From NCBI GenBank assembly GCA_025210735.1, contig JAOARD010000052.1, positions 1 through 64,000 on the forward strand: DNA of 64,000 nt, read 5' to 3'. Made by a program: the position numbers and the translations under genes. The notes beneath the pieces were generated by a model. That model made no database searches. It had not been told where the DNA came from and saw nothing but the letters and a program-made list of their open reading frames with translations. Shown here piece after piece: positions 1 to 8,909 of this stretch (within the stretch, counting starts at the first letter, position 1; every line of letters begins with the position of its first letter). The DNA is from Bacteroidales bacterium (lineage in GTDB: Bacteria; Bacteroidota; Bacteroidia; Bacteroidales; UBA6680).

Positions 1-197
1 CGTGTACTGTTAAAGTCTTTGTACAGTACATTCAGGTTAAACAGCGGATTGGCACCACTGTAGTAATCCTCTAATAGTGGCGAGTGTGGTAATCCTATAT
101 TTAGTGTTGCCTGAACAGGATAGCCCTGTGCTTTTATTCCTGTTATATTGTGTACTAACAGCAGAGCCGTAAGTATTACATAGAGTGCTTTACGCAT
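1..197 (-). CDS. Secreted protein, N-terminal fragment
   Basis: Only the first 65 codons lie in the window; the gene continues past base 1. The reverse strand reads from an ATG at 197 into a typical signal peptide (MRKALYVILTALLLVHNITG, cleavage probably after GIKA) followed by QGYPVQATLNIGLPHSP. A mature N-terminus of the form YPVQ-x-hydrophobic-PP/HSP resembles the start of large Bacteroidota surface proteins with TANFOR-like domains, often substrates of type IX secretion; this match is from memory and weak. A Sec-exported protein is well supported; the function is not. Confidence 0.7.
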   Translation of the reverse strand, partial: MRKALYVILTALLLVHNITGIKAQGYPVQATLNIGLPHSPLLEDYYSGANPLFNLNVLYKDFNST

Positions 198-662
198 TGT
201 GTTGTTTAGTTTGTATGTTATGAGGTTATATTCCGGATATTTATCTTCCTGATTAGCCTTTATTATTCGGGGCAAATATAGTAAATTAAAGAGCGGTTAT
301 AACTCATAAATGTTATTATTTCAACAGGCTGTTCGTTTTGTTATGAAAAACAAAGCCTTTACATATCTCAAAAATGTTATTGACGATATTAGAGCCTGTG
401 GAAAATTTACATTCAGAAATGATCCGGGCAGACTTAAGGGATATCGAAGTAAATATAACCGCGCCAAATATCTTAAACGTAAACGTGCTACAGAAGATAG
501 TAATATATAAAAACAGACAACTTTATAGAGGCAGAACAGGCAATTGATAATAACCTGATTGGATTACAGATATTTGACAATCCTATTATAGGTTATGTTG
601 ATGCTTATGATCCGATATTTAAAACATTTAGCGAGAACTATAATATTCTATACAGAGAGTTC
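198..662 (+). other. Unresolved 5' region of the iron-sulfur gene
   Basis: Nearly 500 bases without a confidently assigned gene. Bases 198-300 are the AT-rich promoter region of the leftward gene. From about 504 the frame of the downstream iron-sulfur protein is already open and conserved in character (IFDNPIIGYVDAYDPIF), but it has no ATG, GTG or TTG before 663 and is closed by a TAA at 501-503. Another frame with an ATG at 419 runs up to a five-A run at 509-513 and would join the downstream frame through a single-base shift there. Confidence 0.45.
310..510 (+). CDS. Doubtful small basic ORF
   Basis: A 66-codon frame with a very Lys/Arg-rich C-terminus (YRSKYNRAKYLKRKRATEDS). I recognise no family and see no clear promoter or ribosome site. 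It overlaps, in another frame, the stretch (about 374-512) where the N-terminus of the following iron-sulfur protein would be expected, and that other frame also reads like protein (MIRADLRDIEV from 419). The two readings exclude each other. I think this ORF is more likely spurious than real. Confidence 0.2.
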   Translation: MLLFQQAVRFVMKNKAFTYLKNVIDDIRACGKFTFRNDPGRLKGYRSKYNRAKYLKRKRATEDSNI

Positions 663-1322
663 ATGCTGCCTGAATTATGGTTGCCGGAAGCTAAAACTGT
701 TATATCTGTATTTTTACCATATACAAAAGAGATAAAGGAGGCCAATGCTGTTGATATGAAATTTCCGGCAAACGAATGGTTACATGGCAGGTTCGAAGGT
801 CAGAAGATAATAGACAGATTATCGTCTAACATTGTTAGGGTATTACAAAACAGTGGGTACAAGGCTATATCGCCATCAATAGATAAAAGATTTAAAGCAT
901 CGGTAGGTACATGGTTAAAAACAGATAAGAAACTTAATAACAGCTACTATTACAGTAACTGGTCTGAAAGACATGTTGCATATGCTGCCGGTTTGGGCAC
1001 ATTTGGTTTGTCTAAAGGATTACTAACAGAGAAGGGTATTACAGGCAGATTTACCAGTATAATTACCAACTACAATCATGAACCAACCAAACGAATATAT
1101 AACGGTATATACGATTATTGCACCATGTGCGGCAGATGTATAAAGAACTGTCCGGTTAATGCAATATCGTTTGAGCATGGTAAAGATCATACCAAATGTT
1201 CAAAATTTATTGATTATACCGCTAAAAAATCGAACCCCAGATATGGGTGCGGAAAGTGTCAGGTAGATGTTCCGTGCGAGAATGGTATACCACATTACAA
1301 AAAAACAGAAGGCTTAATTTAA
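663..1322 (+). CDS. QueG-related 4Fe-4S binding protein
   Basis: The protein belongs to the epoxyqueuosine-reductase-related group of small iron-sulfur proteins. Visible features are the segment ERHVAYAAGLGTFGLSKGLL (residues 102-121), typical of QueG relatives, and two [4Fe-4S] ligand sets: C153-x2-C156-x2-C159-x3-C163 followed by Pro, and C179 with C196-x2-C199-x5-C205. There is no cobalamin-binding or HEAT-repeat part, so true epoxyqueuosine reduction is unlikely; related short proteins are uncharacterised redox proteins. The 219-residue frame from the ATG at 663 is too short at its N-terminus: conserved-looking sequence continues upstream in the same frame to about 504 without a start codon. 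Either a frameshift has broken the gene or an error lies in the A-run at 509-513. Confidence 0.75.
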   Translation: MLPELWLPEAKTVISVFLPYTKEIKEANAVDMKFPANEWLHGRFEGQKIIDRLSSNIVRVLQNSGYKAISPSIDKRFKASVGTWLKTDKKLNNSYYYSNWSERHVAYAAGLGTFGLSKGLLTEKGITGRFTSIITNYNHEPTKRIYNGIYDYCTMCGRCIKNCPVNAISFEHGKDHTKCSKFIDYTAKKSNPRYGCGKCQVDVPCENGIPHYKKTEGLI

Positions 1323-1341
1323 AACCATCTGCCAATATATA

Positions 1342-1349
1342 CTATATTT
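1342..1349 (+). promoter_or_regulatory. Putative -7 box of the AraC-type regulator gene
   Basis: TATATTTG fits the Bacteroidota primary-sigma -7 consensus TAnnTTTG and lies 38 bp before the ATG at 1388. I see no clear -33 TTG at the right distance, so the promoter call is moderate. Confidence 0.45.
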
Positions 1350-1387
1350 GCATACTTGCGTTTTAAATTTTCACAAATTAAATATAT

Positions 1388-2500
1388 ATGATCATTCTGG
1401 ATACAATGCCTTTGGTGAATATAATTCTTGGTATTCTTCTTCTATTCCTGATTTTACCAAACAGGAAGGGTTATATCCAGAATAAATTATCTAAATCGTT
1501 ATTGATTATAATCATATTCTTTAATACACACTCTCAGTTAGACTCTTTCCTATATAATAACAAATATTTTAATATGGAATGGTACGATATATCATACTTA
1601 TATTACCATCTGTATGGTTTTCTGATATTCCTGTTTACGCAACATATGTTTAAGTCTGAAAAGAAATACAGGCCTATTACATTGATTATGATAATTTACA
1701 CTATTGCACGAATTATATTGTATATAGTTACTTATGATGTTGTAGATATGTCAGATATTGAGGATGGTTATATGCCATATGTGATTGATATTGGATTTGC
1801 TCTATTTATAAACACACTGTTTCTTACTCTTGCATATATTAAAATAAAAAAGGTAAAGTTTGCTGTTGAGTTATCAAACATTGATAAAGTAAACTACATA
1901 TGGTTAAAACGATTAATTGTTATCTCAATAGTTATATATATTGCAATAATTCAGAACGATATTATTCTTGCATACAGGTGGGATAATCTGGTTTTACATA
2001 CGAAGATAGAGTCAACTATACAAGGCACGTTCTTTATTGCAATGTCATACTTTGCAATAAGATTTCCTCTGTTCTCGTTATATGGCGACTTTAAAGACGA
2101 TACTCATATAAAAAAGGACAAATATGCCTCTTCAACTCTTAAGCCTGATATATCTGACAAATTATGGAACGATATACAACATGCTGTTAAGGAAGATAAA
2201 GGATATATGAATCCGGAATACAGATTAAATGATCTTGCTAAATCTGTAGACAGATCGCTTCATAATGTATCGCAAGTAATAAATGAACGCACCGGAAAAA
2301 GTTTCTCAGACTTCATAAACAAGTACAGAGTTGAGTATGCTAAAGAGTTACTTCTAGATGATAATAATCGTAATTTCACAATTCTTGCCATTGCCTATGA
2401 GGTAGGTTTTAATAGTAAAACCTCGTTCTACAACTCATTTAAAAAGGAGACAGGAGTAACACCAACACAATTTAAAAAAGACAACACAAAAACACATTAA
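1388..2500 (+). CDS. AraC-family regulator with membrane N-terminus
   Basis: A 370-residue regulator. Residues 1 to about 230 hold seven hydrophobic segments (starting PLVNIILGILLLFLILP), a layout known in Bacteroidota where a 7TM sensor is fused to a DNA-binding domain. Residues about 260-365 are an AraC/XylS double helix-turn-helix: LNDLAKSVDRSLHNVSQVIN is the first HTH, ILAIAYEVGFNSKTSFYNSF the second, ending in the usual GVTPTQFKK. It probably senses an envelope or membrane signal and acts locally. It lies about 160 bp before a small membrane protein gene and the TolC/RND efflux operon on the same strand, so control of that operon is a reasonable inference. TATATTTG at 1342-1349 is a likely -7 box. 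Confidence 0.88.
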   Translation: MIILDTMPLVNIILGILLLFLILPNRKGYIQNKLSKSLLIIIIFFNTHSQLDSFLYNNKYFNMEWYDISYLYYHLYGFLIFLFTQHMFKSEKKYRPITLIMIIYTIARIILYIVTYDVVDMSDIEDGYMPYVIDIGFALFINTLFLTLAYIKIKKVKFAVELSNIDKVNYIWLKRLIVISIVIYIAIIQNDIILAYRWDNLVLHTKIESTIQGTFFIAMSYFAIRFPLFSLYGDFKDDTHIKKDKYASSTLKPDISDKLWNDIQHAVKEDKGYMNPEYRLNDLAKSVDRSLHNVSQVINERTGKSFSDFINKYRVEYAKELLLDDNNRNFTILAIAYEVGFNSKTSFYNSFKKETGVTPTQFKKDNTKTH

Positions 2501-2658
2501 CCACTAACTACAAAGCCTTTACACTTCCAGCTTTATAAAACAGTACTAACTCCCACCCCATAATTTATCCTGTTTTATAGTATCGGAACAATCATTGATT
2601 CTTACAAATTATGTTTGCAACGTAAAAGATCGGGTAAACATAATTTTAAGATCAGGTT

Positions 2659-2898
2659 ATGAGAGCAAAAACAAAAGAGTGGGTGCTATTTATATGCATC
2701 ATGCTTCTGTTTATTGCAGGAATGGTATTCCTGATGATAAACAATATTAATAAATGGTGGATATGGGCAATATATATTTTTGCATGGACTATTGCAGAAT
2801 CGGCAGTTATGAAAACCATTAACCTAAGTTGGTGGAAGTGGGCTTTAATAATTGTAACCATACTAAGTATTGATATTGTTGTAATATCTATTGTATAA
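2659..2898 (+). CDS. Small membrane protein
   Basis: 79 residues made almost entirely of three hydrophobic segments (about 8-27, 33-50, 58-79) joined by short charged, tryptophan-rich turns (NNINKWWIW, NLSWWKW). I recognise no family. It has its own -7-like box (TATGTTTG, 2610-2617) and sits between the AraC-type regulator and the TolC gene, all rightward. The context suggests an accessory of the efflux system or an envelope-stress response protein, but this is inference only. The antisense frame of similar length is less convincing because it lacks a plausible start region. Confidence 0.6.
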   Translation: MRAKTKEWVLFICIMLLFIAGMVFLMINNINKWWIWAIYIFAWTIAESAVMKTINLSWWKWALIIVTILSIDIVVISIV

Positions 2899-2952
2899 GA
2901 TAAATAGACATTACTTAATTCTTAAACTAATTCACATTTAAACATATTACAA

Positions 2953-4239
2953 ATGAGGAGAGCTATTTTTATAATGGCATGGCTTATAACACCTTTATGT
3001 TATGGTCAAACACTAAACATAGATGCATATCTGGAGAAAGTAAGGACTAATAATATTAACCTCCGGATAAGTAGTAACACATTGCTACAGGCAAAACAAG
3101 ACAAACAGATGGCTAAAGCGGCACTTTTGCCATCAGCAGGAGCCAGTGCCAGTTACAAACGCGATTTTAACCAGACATACATGTATCTGGGAAATACCGG
3201 GGGTATGTTTCCTGATAAGTTTCCGGTAAACTTTAAGAACAATATTGATGCTAATTTGGCTGTTGAACAGATGATATATAATGCCTCATCAATAACAAGC
3301 TACAAGATTGCAAAACTAGCAGAGGAGTACTCTCTGTCTGAACATAACAATGTATCGCAGGAACTTGTGAAACAAGCAACACAGCTATTCTTTCAAACAC
3401 TTCTGGCAAAAGAGAATATAAAGGTGATGAAAGAGAACAGCGACCTTGCAAAGGAACACTGGAATCAGATACAAAAACTAAATGGTCAGGGTTATGCGAG
3501 CAATCTGCAATTACAGCAGTCTGAAATATATTACAAGCAGACAATCCCTCAGCATAAAGAGGCAAAAGATCTGTACAACCACTTGCTAAATGAGTTAAAG
3601 GTATTAGCTAATATTGATATAGCATCAGATATAGATATTGAGGGAGATATTGAGCCTGTAACCAAAGAGTTTGTAATAGACAAAACTGATACTGTTTTAA
3701 ATAATAACAGCGAACTGATTGCACTTAAAAACAGAATCAGGTTATCTGAATTACAGATAAAGGAGAAACAGATGACACTGTATCCGGATGTAAAACTACA
3801 ATTAGGTTATGGTTTTAACGGAGCTTCAGATAATTTCAAGTTCAAGAACAATAACAATCTTACATTTGGTAAGGTTACACTATCTATTCCAATATCAACA
3901 GGAGGTTACAGAAGAGCTGCAATAAAAAAGGCCAGAATAGATTTCTCAAACAGTCAGTTACAACTAAGCCAAAAGCAAAATCAATTAGCTAAAGATTTAA
4001 GCAATGCAAAACGTAAGCTAAACACAGCCCTTTTAAATATAGATAGTCAGAAAGAACTTATTGAGCTTGCTAAGAAAGAGTTGAATATATCTGACAAGAA
4101 AGTAAAGCTTGGTATAATAACCAATGTTGAGCTAAAAGAGATCAGAATATCACTTATAAAAGCAAAACTAAATATGCTAAACGCATGCCTTGACTATCGT
4201 ATTGCAAAGATAATAATTGCCAGAATAGAAGGGAAATGA
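2953..4239 (+). CDS. TolC-family outer membrane efflux channel
   Basis: 428 residues with a signal peptide (MRRAIFIMAWLITPLCYG) and the repeated long amphipathic helices of outer membrane efflux proteins. Examples are VKQATQLFFQTLLAKENIKV in the first half and the second-half helix AKDLSNAKRKLNTALLNIDS, with NVELKEIRISLIKAKLNMLN near the end. It forms the trimeric outer membrane duct of a tripartite pump. It is the first gene of an efflux operon; its stop overlaps an ATG in the next gene's frame (ATGA at 4236). The order channel, adaptor, pump is common for Bacteroidota RND systems. Confidence 0.92.
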   Translation: MRRAIFIMAWLITPLCYGQTLNIDAYLEKVRTNNINLRISSNTLLQAKQDKQMAKAALLPSAGASASYKRDFNQTYMYLGNTGGMFPDKFPVNFKNNIDANLAVEQMIYNASSITSYKIAKLAEEYSLSEHNNVSQELVKQATQLFFQTLLAKENIKVMKENSDLAKEHWNQIQKLNGQGYASNLQLQQSEIYYKQTIPQHKEAKDLYNHLLNELKVLANIDIASDIDIEGDIEPVTKEFVIDKTDTVLNNNSELIALKNRIRLSELQIKEKQMTLYPDVKLQLGYGFNGASDNFKFKNNNNLTFGKVTLSIPISTGGYRRAAIKKARIDFSNSQLQLSQKQNQLAKDLSNAKRKLNTALLNIDSQKELIELAKKELNISDKKVKLGIITNVELKEIRISLIKAKLNMLNACLDYRIAKIIIARIEGK

Positions 4240-4373
4240 GAACGCGTAGAGGAAGAGTATATATAATCATAGCATTGTCATTGTTTATGGTAACTTCTTC
4301 CTTAAATGTAGGCTTATTCTATCTGAACATAACAGAAATATCAGGAATTAGAAAACAGGAAAAAAGTATAAAT

Positions 4374-5396
4374 ATGAAAATGTTATCCAGAAAAATAAAT
4401 CTCGTAATTGCAGCAGCTGTAGTAATATTAGCTGTCTCTTGCACAGAGAAAGAAGATAAAAGCAGTACAAAATCAGACAGAGTAAATGTACGTGCTACCA
4501 CACTTAAGAAACAAGATATTACTATTGAGAAAAACTTCTATGGTAATGTAAAGTTTAAACAGAGTATGATTGTTGTTGCCGAGATGCAGGGACGAGTAGG
4601 CAAACTTATTGCAGAAACAGGAAAGAAAGTAAAAAAGGGTGAGGTTCTTCTATCCTACCCATCTCAAAATCATCATCTGCAAATACAGCAAACAGAGTTG
4701 GCATATACAGAACTAAAAGCAGAGTATGAGCGTCAGTTAATTCTTTTTAAAGAGGGTGCTGTTTCAAAAGTTACGCTTGACAGGTTAAAAAACCAGTTAG
4801 ATATACAGAAACGTGCCTATATGTTATCAGAACAGATGTACACAATAAAGGCTCCGTTTACAGGAGTTATTACTGACGTAATGGTAAATATTGGTCAGGA
4901 GATATCGCCGGAACAGCAACTGTTTGCTATTGCTAAAACAGATGAGATAGAGGTAGATTTCTTTGTAACAGATAAGGATATAAACGATATAGAAGAGGGA
5001 TCTGCATTGAGAATATTTGCTGAATCTGATACCTTAACAGGTAAGGTTACTCAGAAGGCAATAATTATGGATGCCGAGAAAAAAGCTTTTAGAGTGAAAG
5101 GCTCTTTTAAATTCAATTACAACCTCCCTATTGTCGGAAAAACTGTAAAAATTGGTGTAATAACTGAACATATAGCTAATGCTATTATTATACCTCAGGA
5201 GTCGATAAAAGAGAGTAACAACAGTGTTTATGTATATATAAATAAGAACAAACATGCCGAAAAGAGATTTATAAATAAAGGCAGAACAATAGGTCTTGAT
5301 GTTCTTGTAACAAGCGGTCTGAATCCGGGAGAATCATTAATAACCACAGGTATAGGTAAGCTGGACAAACAACCTAACATAAACATAATTAACTAA
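4374..5396 (+). CDS. RND efflux periplasmic adaptor lipoprotein
   Basis: A membrane-fusion (HlyD/AcrA-like) subunit linking the RND pump to the TolC channel. I chose the ATG at 4374 because it starts a clean lipoprotein signal (MKMLSRKINLVIAAAVVILA, then VSC), preceded by an A/G-rich stretch. The frame is open back to an ATG at 4236 that overlaps the tolC stop, but that would put a second hydrophobic segment in front. The visible biotinyl-lipoyl-like half-motifs are GRVGKLIAETGKKVKKGEVL and, later, IKAPFTGVITDVMVNIGQEI, separated by a helical hairpin. The C-terminal membrane-proximal domain ends near VLVTSGLNPGESLITTGIGK. Its spacing to the pump gene is 27 bp, so the genes are clearly co-transcribed. 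Confidence 0.92.
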   Translation: MKMLSRKINLVIAAAVVILAVSCTEKEDKSSTKSDRVNVRATTLKKQDITIEKNFYGNVKFKQSMIVVAEMQGRVGKLIAETGKKVKKGEVLLSYPSQNHHLQIQQTELAYTELKAEYERQLILFKEGAVSKVTLDRLKNQLDIQKRAYMLSEQMYTIKAPFTGVITDVMVNIGQEISPEQQLFAIAKTDEIEVDFFVTDKDINDIEEGSALRIFAESDTLTGKVTQKAIIMDAEKKAFRVKGSFKFNYNLPIVGKTVKIGVITEHIANAIIIPQESIKESNNSVYVYINKNKHAEKRFINKGRTIGLDVLVTSGLNPGESLITTGIGKLDKQPNINIIN

Positions 5397-5423
5397 ATCT
5401 GTATCAAATAACAACTATATAAA

Positions 5424-8400
5424 ATGAAGATAACACGTTTTGCCGTTGATCGTCCGGTGACAACAACAATGCTGTTCCTCGGACTGGTTTTCTTTGGCAT
5501 GCTATCATATAAAAAACTGGCTGTTAATCAGATGCCAGACTTAAAACTACCATATGTAATTGTAAATACGGTTAATATTGGAGCAACACCAGAAGAGATA
5601 GAGTCTGAGATTACCGATAAAATTGAGAAGGAGGTTATTAGTATTAATAATCTAAAAGAGATAAAATCGTACTCAATGGACAACATCTCTATGTTAACCA
5701 TACAGTTTAACATGAGTAAAAACCCGGACAAAGCCCTGACAGAGGTAAAGGAGAAACTGGATCTTGTAATACCTGATCTGCCACGAGAAGCGGAAAAACC
5801 GTTGGTCTACTCATATAATCCGAATGAGACGCCTATACTGAATCTTATTGTAAGTGGTGAGAAATCTGCAAAAGAGCTCTTTGACTATACCGATAAGATA
5901 TTAAAAAACCGATTGCTGAAAATAAACGGTGTATCAAAGGCCGATTTAAGTGGTGGAGAGGTTAGAGAGATAAAGGTACTTGCTGATACACGACGAATGT
6001 ATGAGGTTCAGATGAACATTACCGATGTTGCATCTACGTTAAAGGCTATTAATGCAAAGATGTCGGCGGGTGATTTTAGTAATAAGCACATACAATTTGC
6101 TGCCGAAACAAACAATAAGTTCAGAAGCGTGAACGATGTCCGTAACAGCTATATTACCACACCTTCGGGACCTACAAAACTTACCGATTTTGCACTTGTT
6201 ATTGACTCTGTAAAACGGGTAAAGACAAAATCATCGTTCTTTGATATACCAAACAACAAACGATACAAGAACATTGTAAACATTGGTATAATGAAAAAAT
6301 CATCGGCAAATGCAGTGCTTGTTGCCGAAGAGGTAAAGAAATTTGTTGAGGAGATATCTGACGAACTACCTGAGGGTATTAAAATAAGCATCCCATATGA
6401 CTCATCAAAATATGTAAAGAGTTCTGTTGACGATGCACTTATGAATGTTATTCTGGGTATACTGCTTACCGGACTAATACTTGTATTCTTTATTGGCGAT
6501 ATACGTACATCAATAATTGTAAGTATATCAATCCCAATATCGCTTATCTCTACATTTATTATAATGAAAGCTATTAATGCCTCGCTTAATATGCTTACAC
6601 TTATGAGTTTCTCTGTTGCTATTGGTGCATTAATATCAAACTCTATTGTGGTAATTGAGAATATTATGCGTCTCAAGAAAACGGGTATGACAATTAAAGA
6701 GGCTGCAATAAATGGTACACAAGAGGTAACAATGTCGGTTATTGCATCTACGGGTACCAACCTTGTGGTATTCCTGCCTATTGCATCAATGAGCTCTATT
6801 GCTGGTGCATTCTTTAAGGAGTACGCTCTTACAATTACTGCTGCAACAGTATTCTCTCTTATAGTATCGTTTATGCTTACACCTATGCTAACAACTGTGG
6901 TGTTCAGAAAAGATAAAGAACCTGGTAGGTTTGCGAGGTTCATGGACAGACTGTTTAGCAAACTGGAGGATAGATATGAGCGATCTCTTGCCAGACTTAT
7001 TGCAAAGGTATGGCGACCAATTGTACTTTTTATTGCAATGTTTGGTGTGTTTATTCTAAGTACCGGATTATTATCATCAATTGGTTTTGAGTTTGAACCA
7101 CAAGAAGATAATGGAAACATATATATTGGTTTAGAGTGTGTTGCCGGAACCTCAATAAATGAGAATGCACGAATAATATCTTTGGTTAATGAGAAGATAA
7201 GCAAACATAAAGAGGTTAAGGCTATTATAAGTAATGTTGGTATAAAGAATGAGTTCACAAAAGGATCAAACGTTGCTAAAATTACTGTTACACTTGTAGA
7301 TAAAGATAAAAGAGAGATATCTAATGCCGATCTGGCTGAGATTATATACGATGAGATAAATGAGATACCTGAAATTATACCATTTGTATCAACAAAAGAC
7401 TCTGACGATGGTGCACCTCTGTCGTTCACTCTGCAATCTGATAATATGCAGAAACTAATTGAGGCAAATAATATTGTTGACTCAATTATGAGAAGTGTTC
7501 CGGGTCTTCTTAACTATGAATCAAACTTCAGACAGGGTAATAAGATTATTGACATTAAGCCAAAACAACGATTACTTGCCGAGCTGGGTATAAGTCCTGT
7601 TGAATTAGCAATGGCAATAAGAGGTAACATAAACGGAATTAAGGCCGGAGTGTATAAAGATAATGGTAAAGAGTATGATATAATGGTAAGTTATCCGGAA
7701 AATCAGATAAACTCAATTGAGAAGATAAAACAGATTCCGTTCTTTGTAAATGGCAAAACCTACACTGTTGAGCAACTGGGAGATCTAAGCTATAAAAACT
7801 CTCAGGCGCAGATCCTTCACGTTGATAAAGAGAAGACCGTAGAGTTCTCTGTTATCCCCAACAAAGATGTTGTAGCAAATGTGGCTCAGAACAATATAAA
7901 AGAGGCTCTTGCAACAGTTGAACTAGACAGTTCTATAAGATTTAACTGGTCCGGAAATATTAAAGAGCTTGACAATACAGTTACCGATATGATTGTAACA
8001 TTCCTGATTGCGATGATGTTAATGTATATGTTATTAGCGTCGTTACTTGAAAACTTCTGGCATCCGGTTATAATATTTACAACAGTACCAATGGCAATGA
8101 TAGGTGTATTCCTGTTTATGTATCTGGGTGGTACAACAATGAATATTATGTCGTTAATGGCAATAATTACTCTGCTGGGGCTTGTAGTAAATGATAGTAT
8201 TCTGATACATGACTATACCGAACAGTTAAAAGACCGTGGTATAAAGCTTAAAGAGGCTACACTTACCGCTGGTAAAACAAAAATGAAAACTGTTATAATG
8301 ACAACCATTGCAATTATTGCCGGTATGCTACCTAATGCACTTGGTATTGGCGATGCAGGAGCAGAATATCGTACACCAATGGCTGTGGTAACAATCGGAG

Positions 8401-8486
8401 GTATCATTACATCTACAATATTAACACTATATGTAATACCATCGTTGTTTTATATAATTAAGAGACGTAAAGTTAAAAATCAATAA
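5424..8486 (+). CDS. RND efflux pump permease with atypical relay residues
   Basis: 1020 residues, the normal length for an inner membrane RND (AcrB/HAE1-like) transporter. It has two repeats of one membrane helix, a large periplasmic porter/docking domain and a cluster of helices. TM1 follows ITRFAVDRPVTTTMLFLGLV; the TM2-6 and TM8-12 clusters begin near residues 340 and 855. In most drug-exporting family members, TM4 carries the proton-relay Asp-Asp pair (D407/D408 in AcrB) and TM10 a lysine (K940). Here TM4 reads GALISNSIVVIENI, with S405-N406 at those places, and TM10 reads GLVVNDSILIHDY, with N923-D924. Sequence length and framework are otherwise intact, so this is not a pseudogene. The substrate is unknown. 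Confidence 0.93.
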   Translation: MKITRFAVDRPVTTTMLFLGLVFFGMLSYKKLAVNQMPDLKLPYVIVNTVNIGATPEEIESEITDKIEKEVISINNLKEIKSYSMDNISMLTIQFNMSKNPDKALTEVKEKLDLVIPDLPREAEKPLVYSYNPNETPILNLIVSGEKSAKELFDYTDKILKNRLLKINGVSKADLSGGEVREIKVLADTRRMYEVQMNITDVASTLKAINAKMSAGDFSNKHIQFAAETNNKFRSVNDVRNSYITTPSGPTKLTDFALVIDSVKRVKTKSSFFDIPNNKRYKNIVNIGIMKKSSANAVLVAEEVKKFVEEISDELPEGIKISIPYDSSKYVKSSVDDALMNVILGILLTGLILVFFIGDIRTSIIVSISIPISLISTFIIMKAINASLNMLTLMSFSVAIGALISNSIVVIENIMRLKKTGMTIKEAAINGTQEVTMSVIASTGTNLVVFLPIASMSSIAGAFFKEYALTITAATVFSLIVSFMLTPMLTTVVFRKDKEPGRFARFMDRLFSKLEDRYERSLARLIAKVWRPIVLFIAMFGVFILSTGLLSSIGFEFEPQEDNGNIYIGLECVAGTSINENARIISLVNEKISKHKEVKAIISNVGIKNEFTKGSNVAKITVTLVDKDKREISNADLAEIIYDEINEIPEIIPFVSTKDSDDGAPLSFTLQSDNMQKLIEANNIVDSIMRSVPGLLNYESNFRQGNKIIDIKPKQRLLAELGISPVELAMAIRGNINGIKAGVYKDNGKEYDIMVSYPENQINSIEKIKQIPFFVNGKTYTVEQLGDLSYKNSQAQILHVDKEKTVEFSVIPNKDVVANVAQNNIKEALATVELDSSIRFNWSGNIKELDNTVTDMIVTFLIAMMLMYMLLASLLENFWHPVIIFTTVPMAMIGVFLFMYLGGTTMNIMSLMAIITLLGLVVNDSILIHDYTEQLKDRGIKLKEATLTAGKTKMKTVIMTTIAIIAGMLPNALGIGDAGAEYRTPMAVVTIGGIITSTILTLYVIPSLFYIIKRRKVKNQ

Positions 8487-8495
8487 ACCATATAT

Positions 8496-8891
8496 ATGAG
8501 ACTTATTAAAACAGTTGCAACAGTTCTGTTTACACTATTACTTACAAATGTATATGCTCAAAAAGAGGATATGTTACTTGGTAAATGGAACGTAAAATAT
8601 GAAGACAGTAAAGAGACAGCTATATATGAGATTGTAAAAGAGGGAGCCGAATATAAGGGTTACTCTATTCAGTATACCGATGAAAAAGGTGTTCTTCATA
8701 AAGAGAAGGAACTGATATTTCCAGATATAACATTTGATGGAAATAGTGGTGAATCTGAATATAAAGTTACCTATGAAGGTAAACTGTATAATATTGACGG
8801 TAAATTCACTCTAAAAGATCCAACCACAATAATACTGTCATATTCCTACTGGGGATATAAAGGTAGAGAGGTTTGGACAAAAATAGATTAA
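8496..8891 (+). CDS. Secreted DUF2147-like small beta protein
   Basis: 131 residues with a signal peptide ending at VYAQ. The body is rich in beta strands with the pattern LLGKWNVKYEDSKETAIYEI ... YKGYSIQYTDEKG ... WTKID, which resembles DUF2147/lipocalin-like periplasmic proteins of Bacteroidota. It starts 9 bp after the RND pump gene and so is probably the fourth gene of the efflux operon. A role in handling the pump's substrate or in envelope stress is possible, but nothing in the sequence proves it. Confidence 0.72.
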   Translation: MRLIKTVATVLFTLLLTNVYAQKEDMLLGKWNVKYEDSKETAIYEIVKEGAEYKGYSIQYTDEKGVLHKEKELIFPDITFDGNSGESEYKVTYEGKLYNIDGKFTLKDPTTIILSYSYWGYKGREVWTKID

Positions 8892-8909
8892 CAATAAATA
8901 CTTAATAGT

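Noticed and set aside
2652..2861. 69-codon minus-strand ORF opposite the small membrane protein
   Set aside because: The plus-strand frame has a promoter-like box and a regular membrane topology; the antisense frame has neither.
4236..4373. N-terminal extension of the RND adaptor gene
   Set aside because: It would place a second hydrophobic segment before a complete lipoprotein signal; the ATG at 4374 is more plausible.
6149..7429. 426-codon ORF on the minus strand
   Set aside because: It is exactly antisense to the RND pump gene, which has full family motifs and an operon context; the antisense product has Ser/Ile-rich low-quality sequence.
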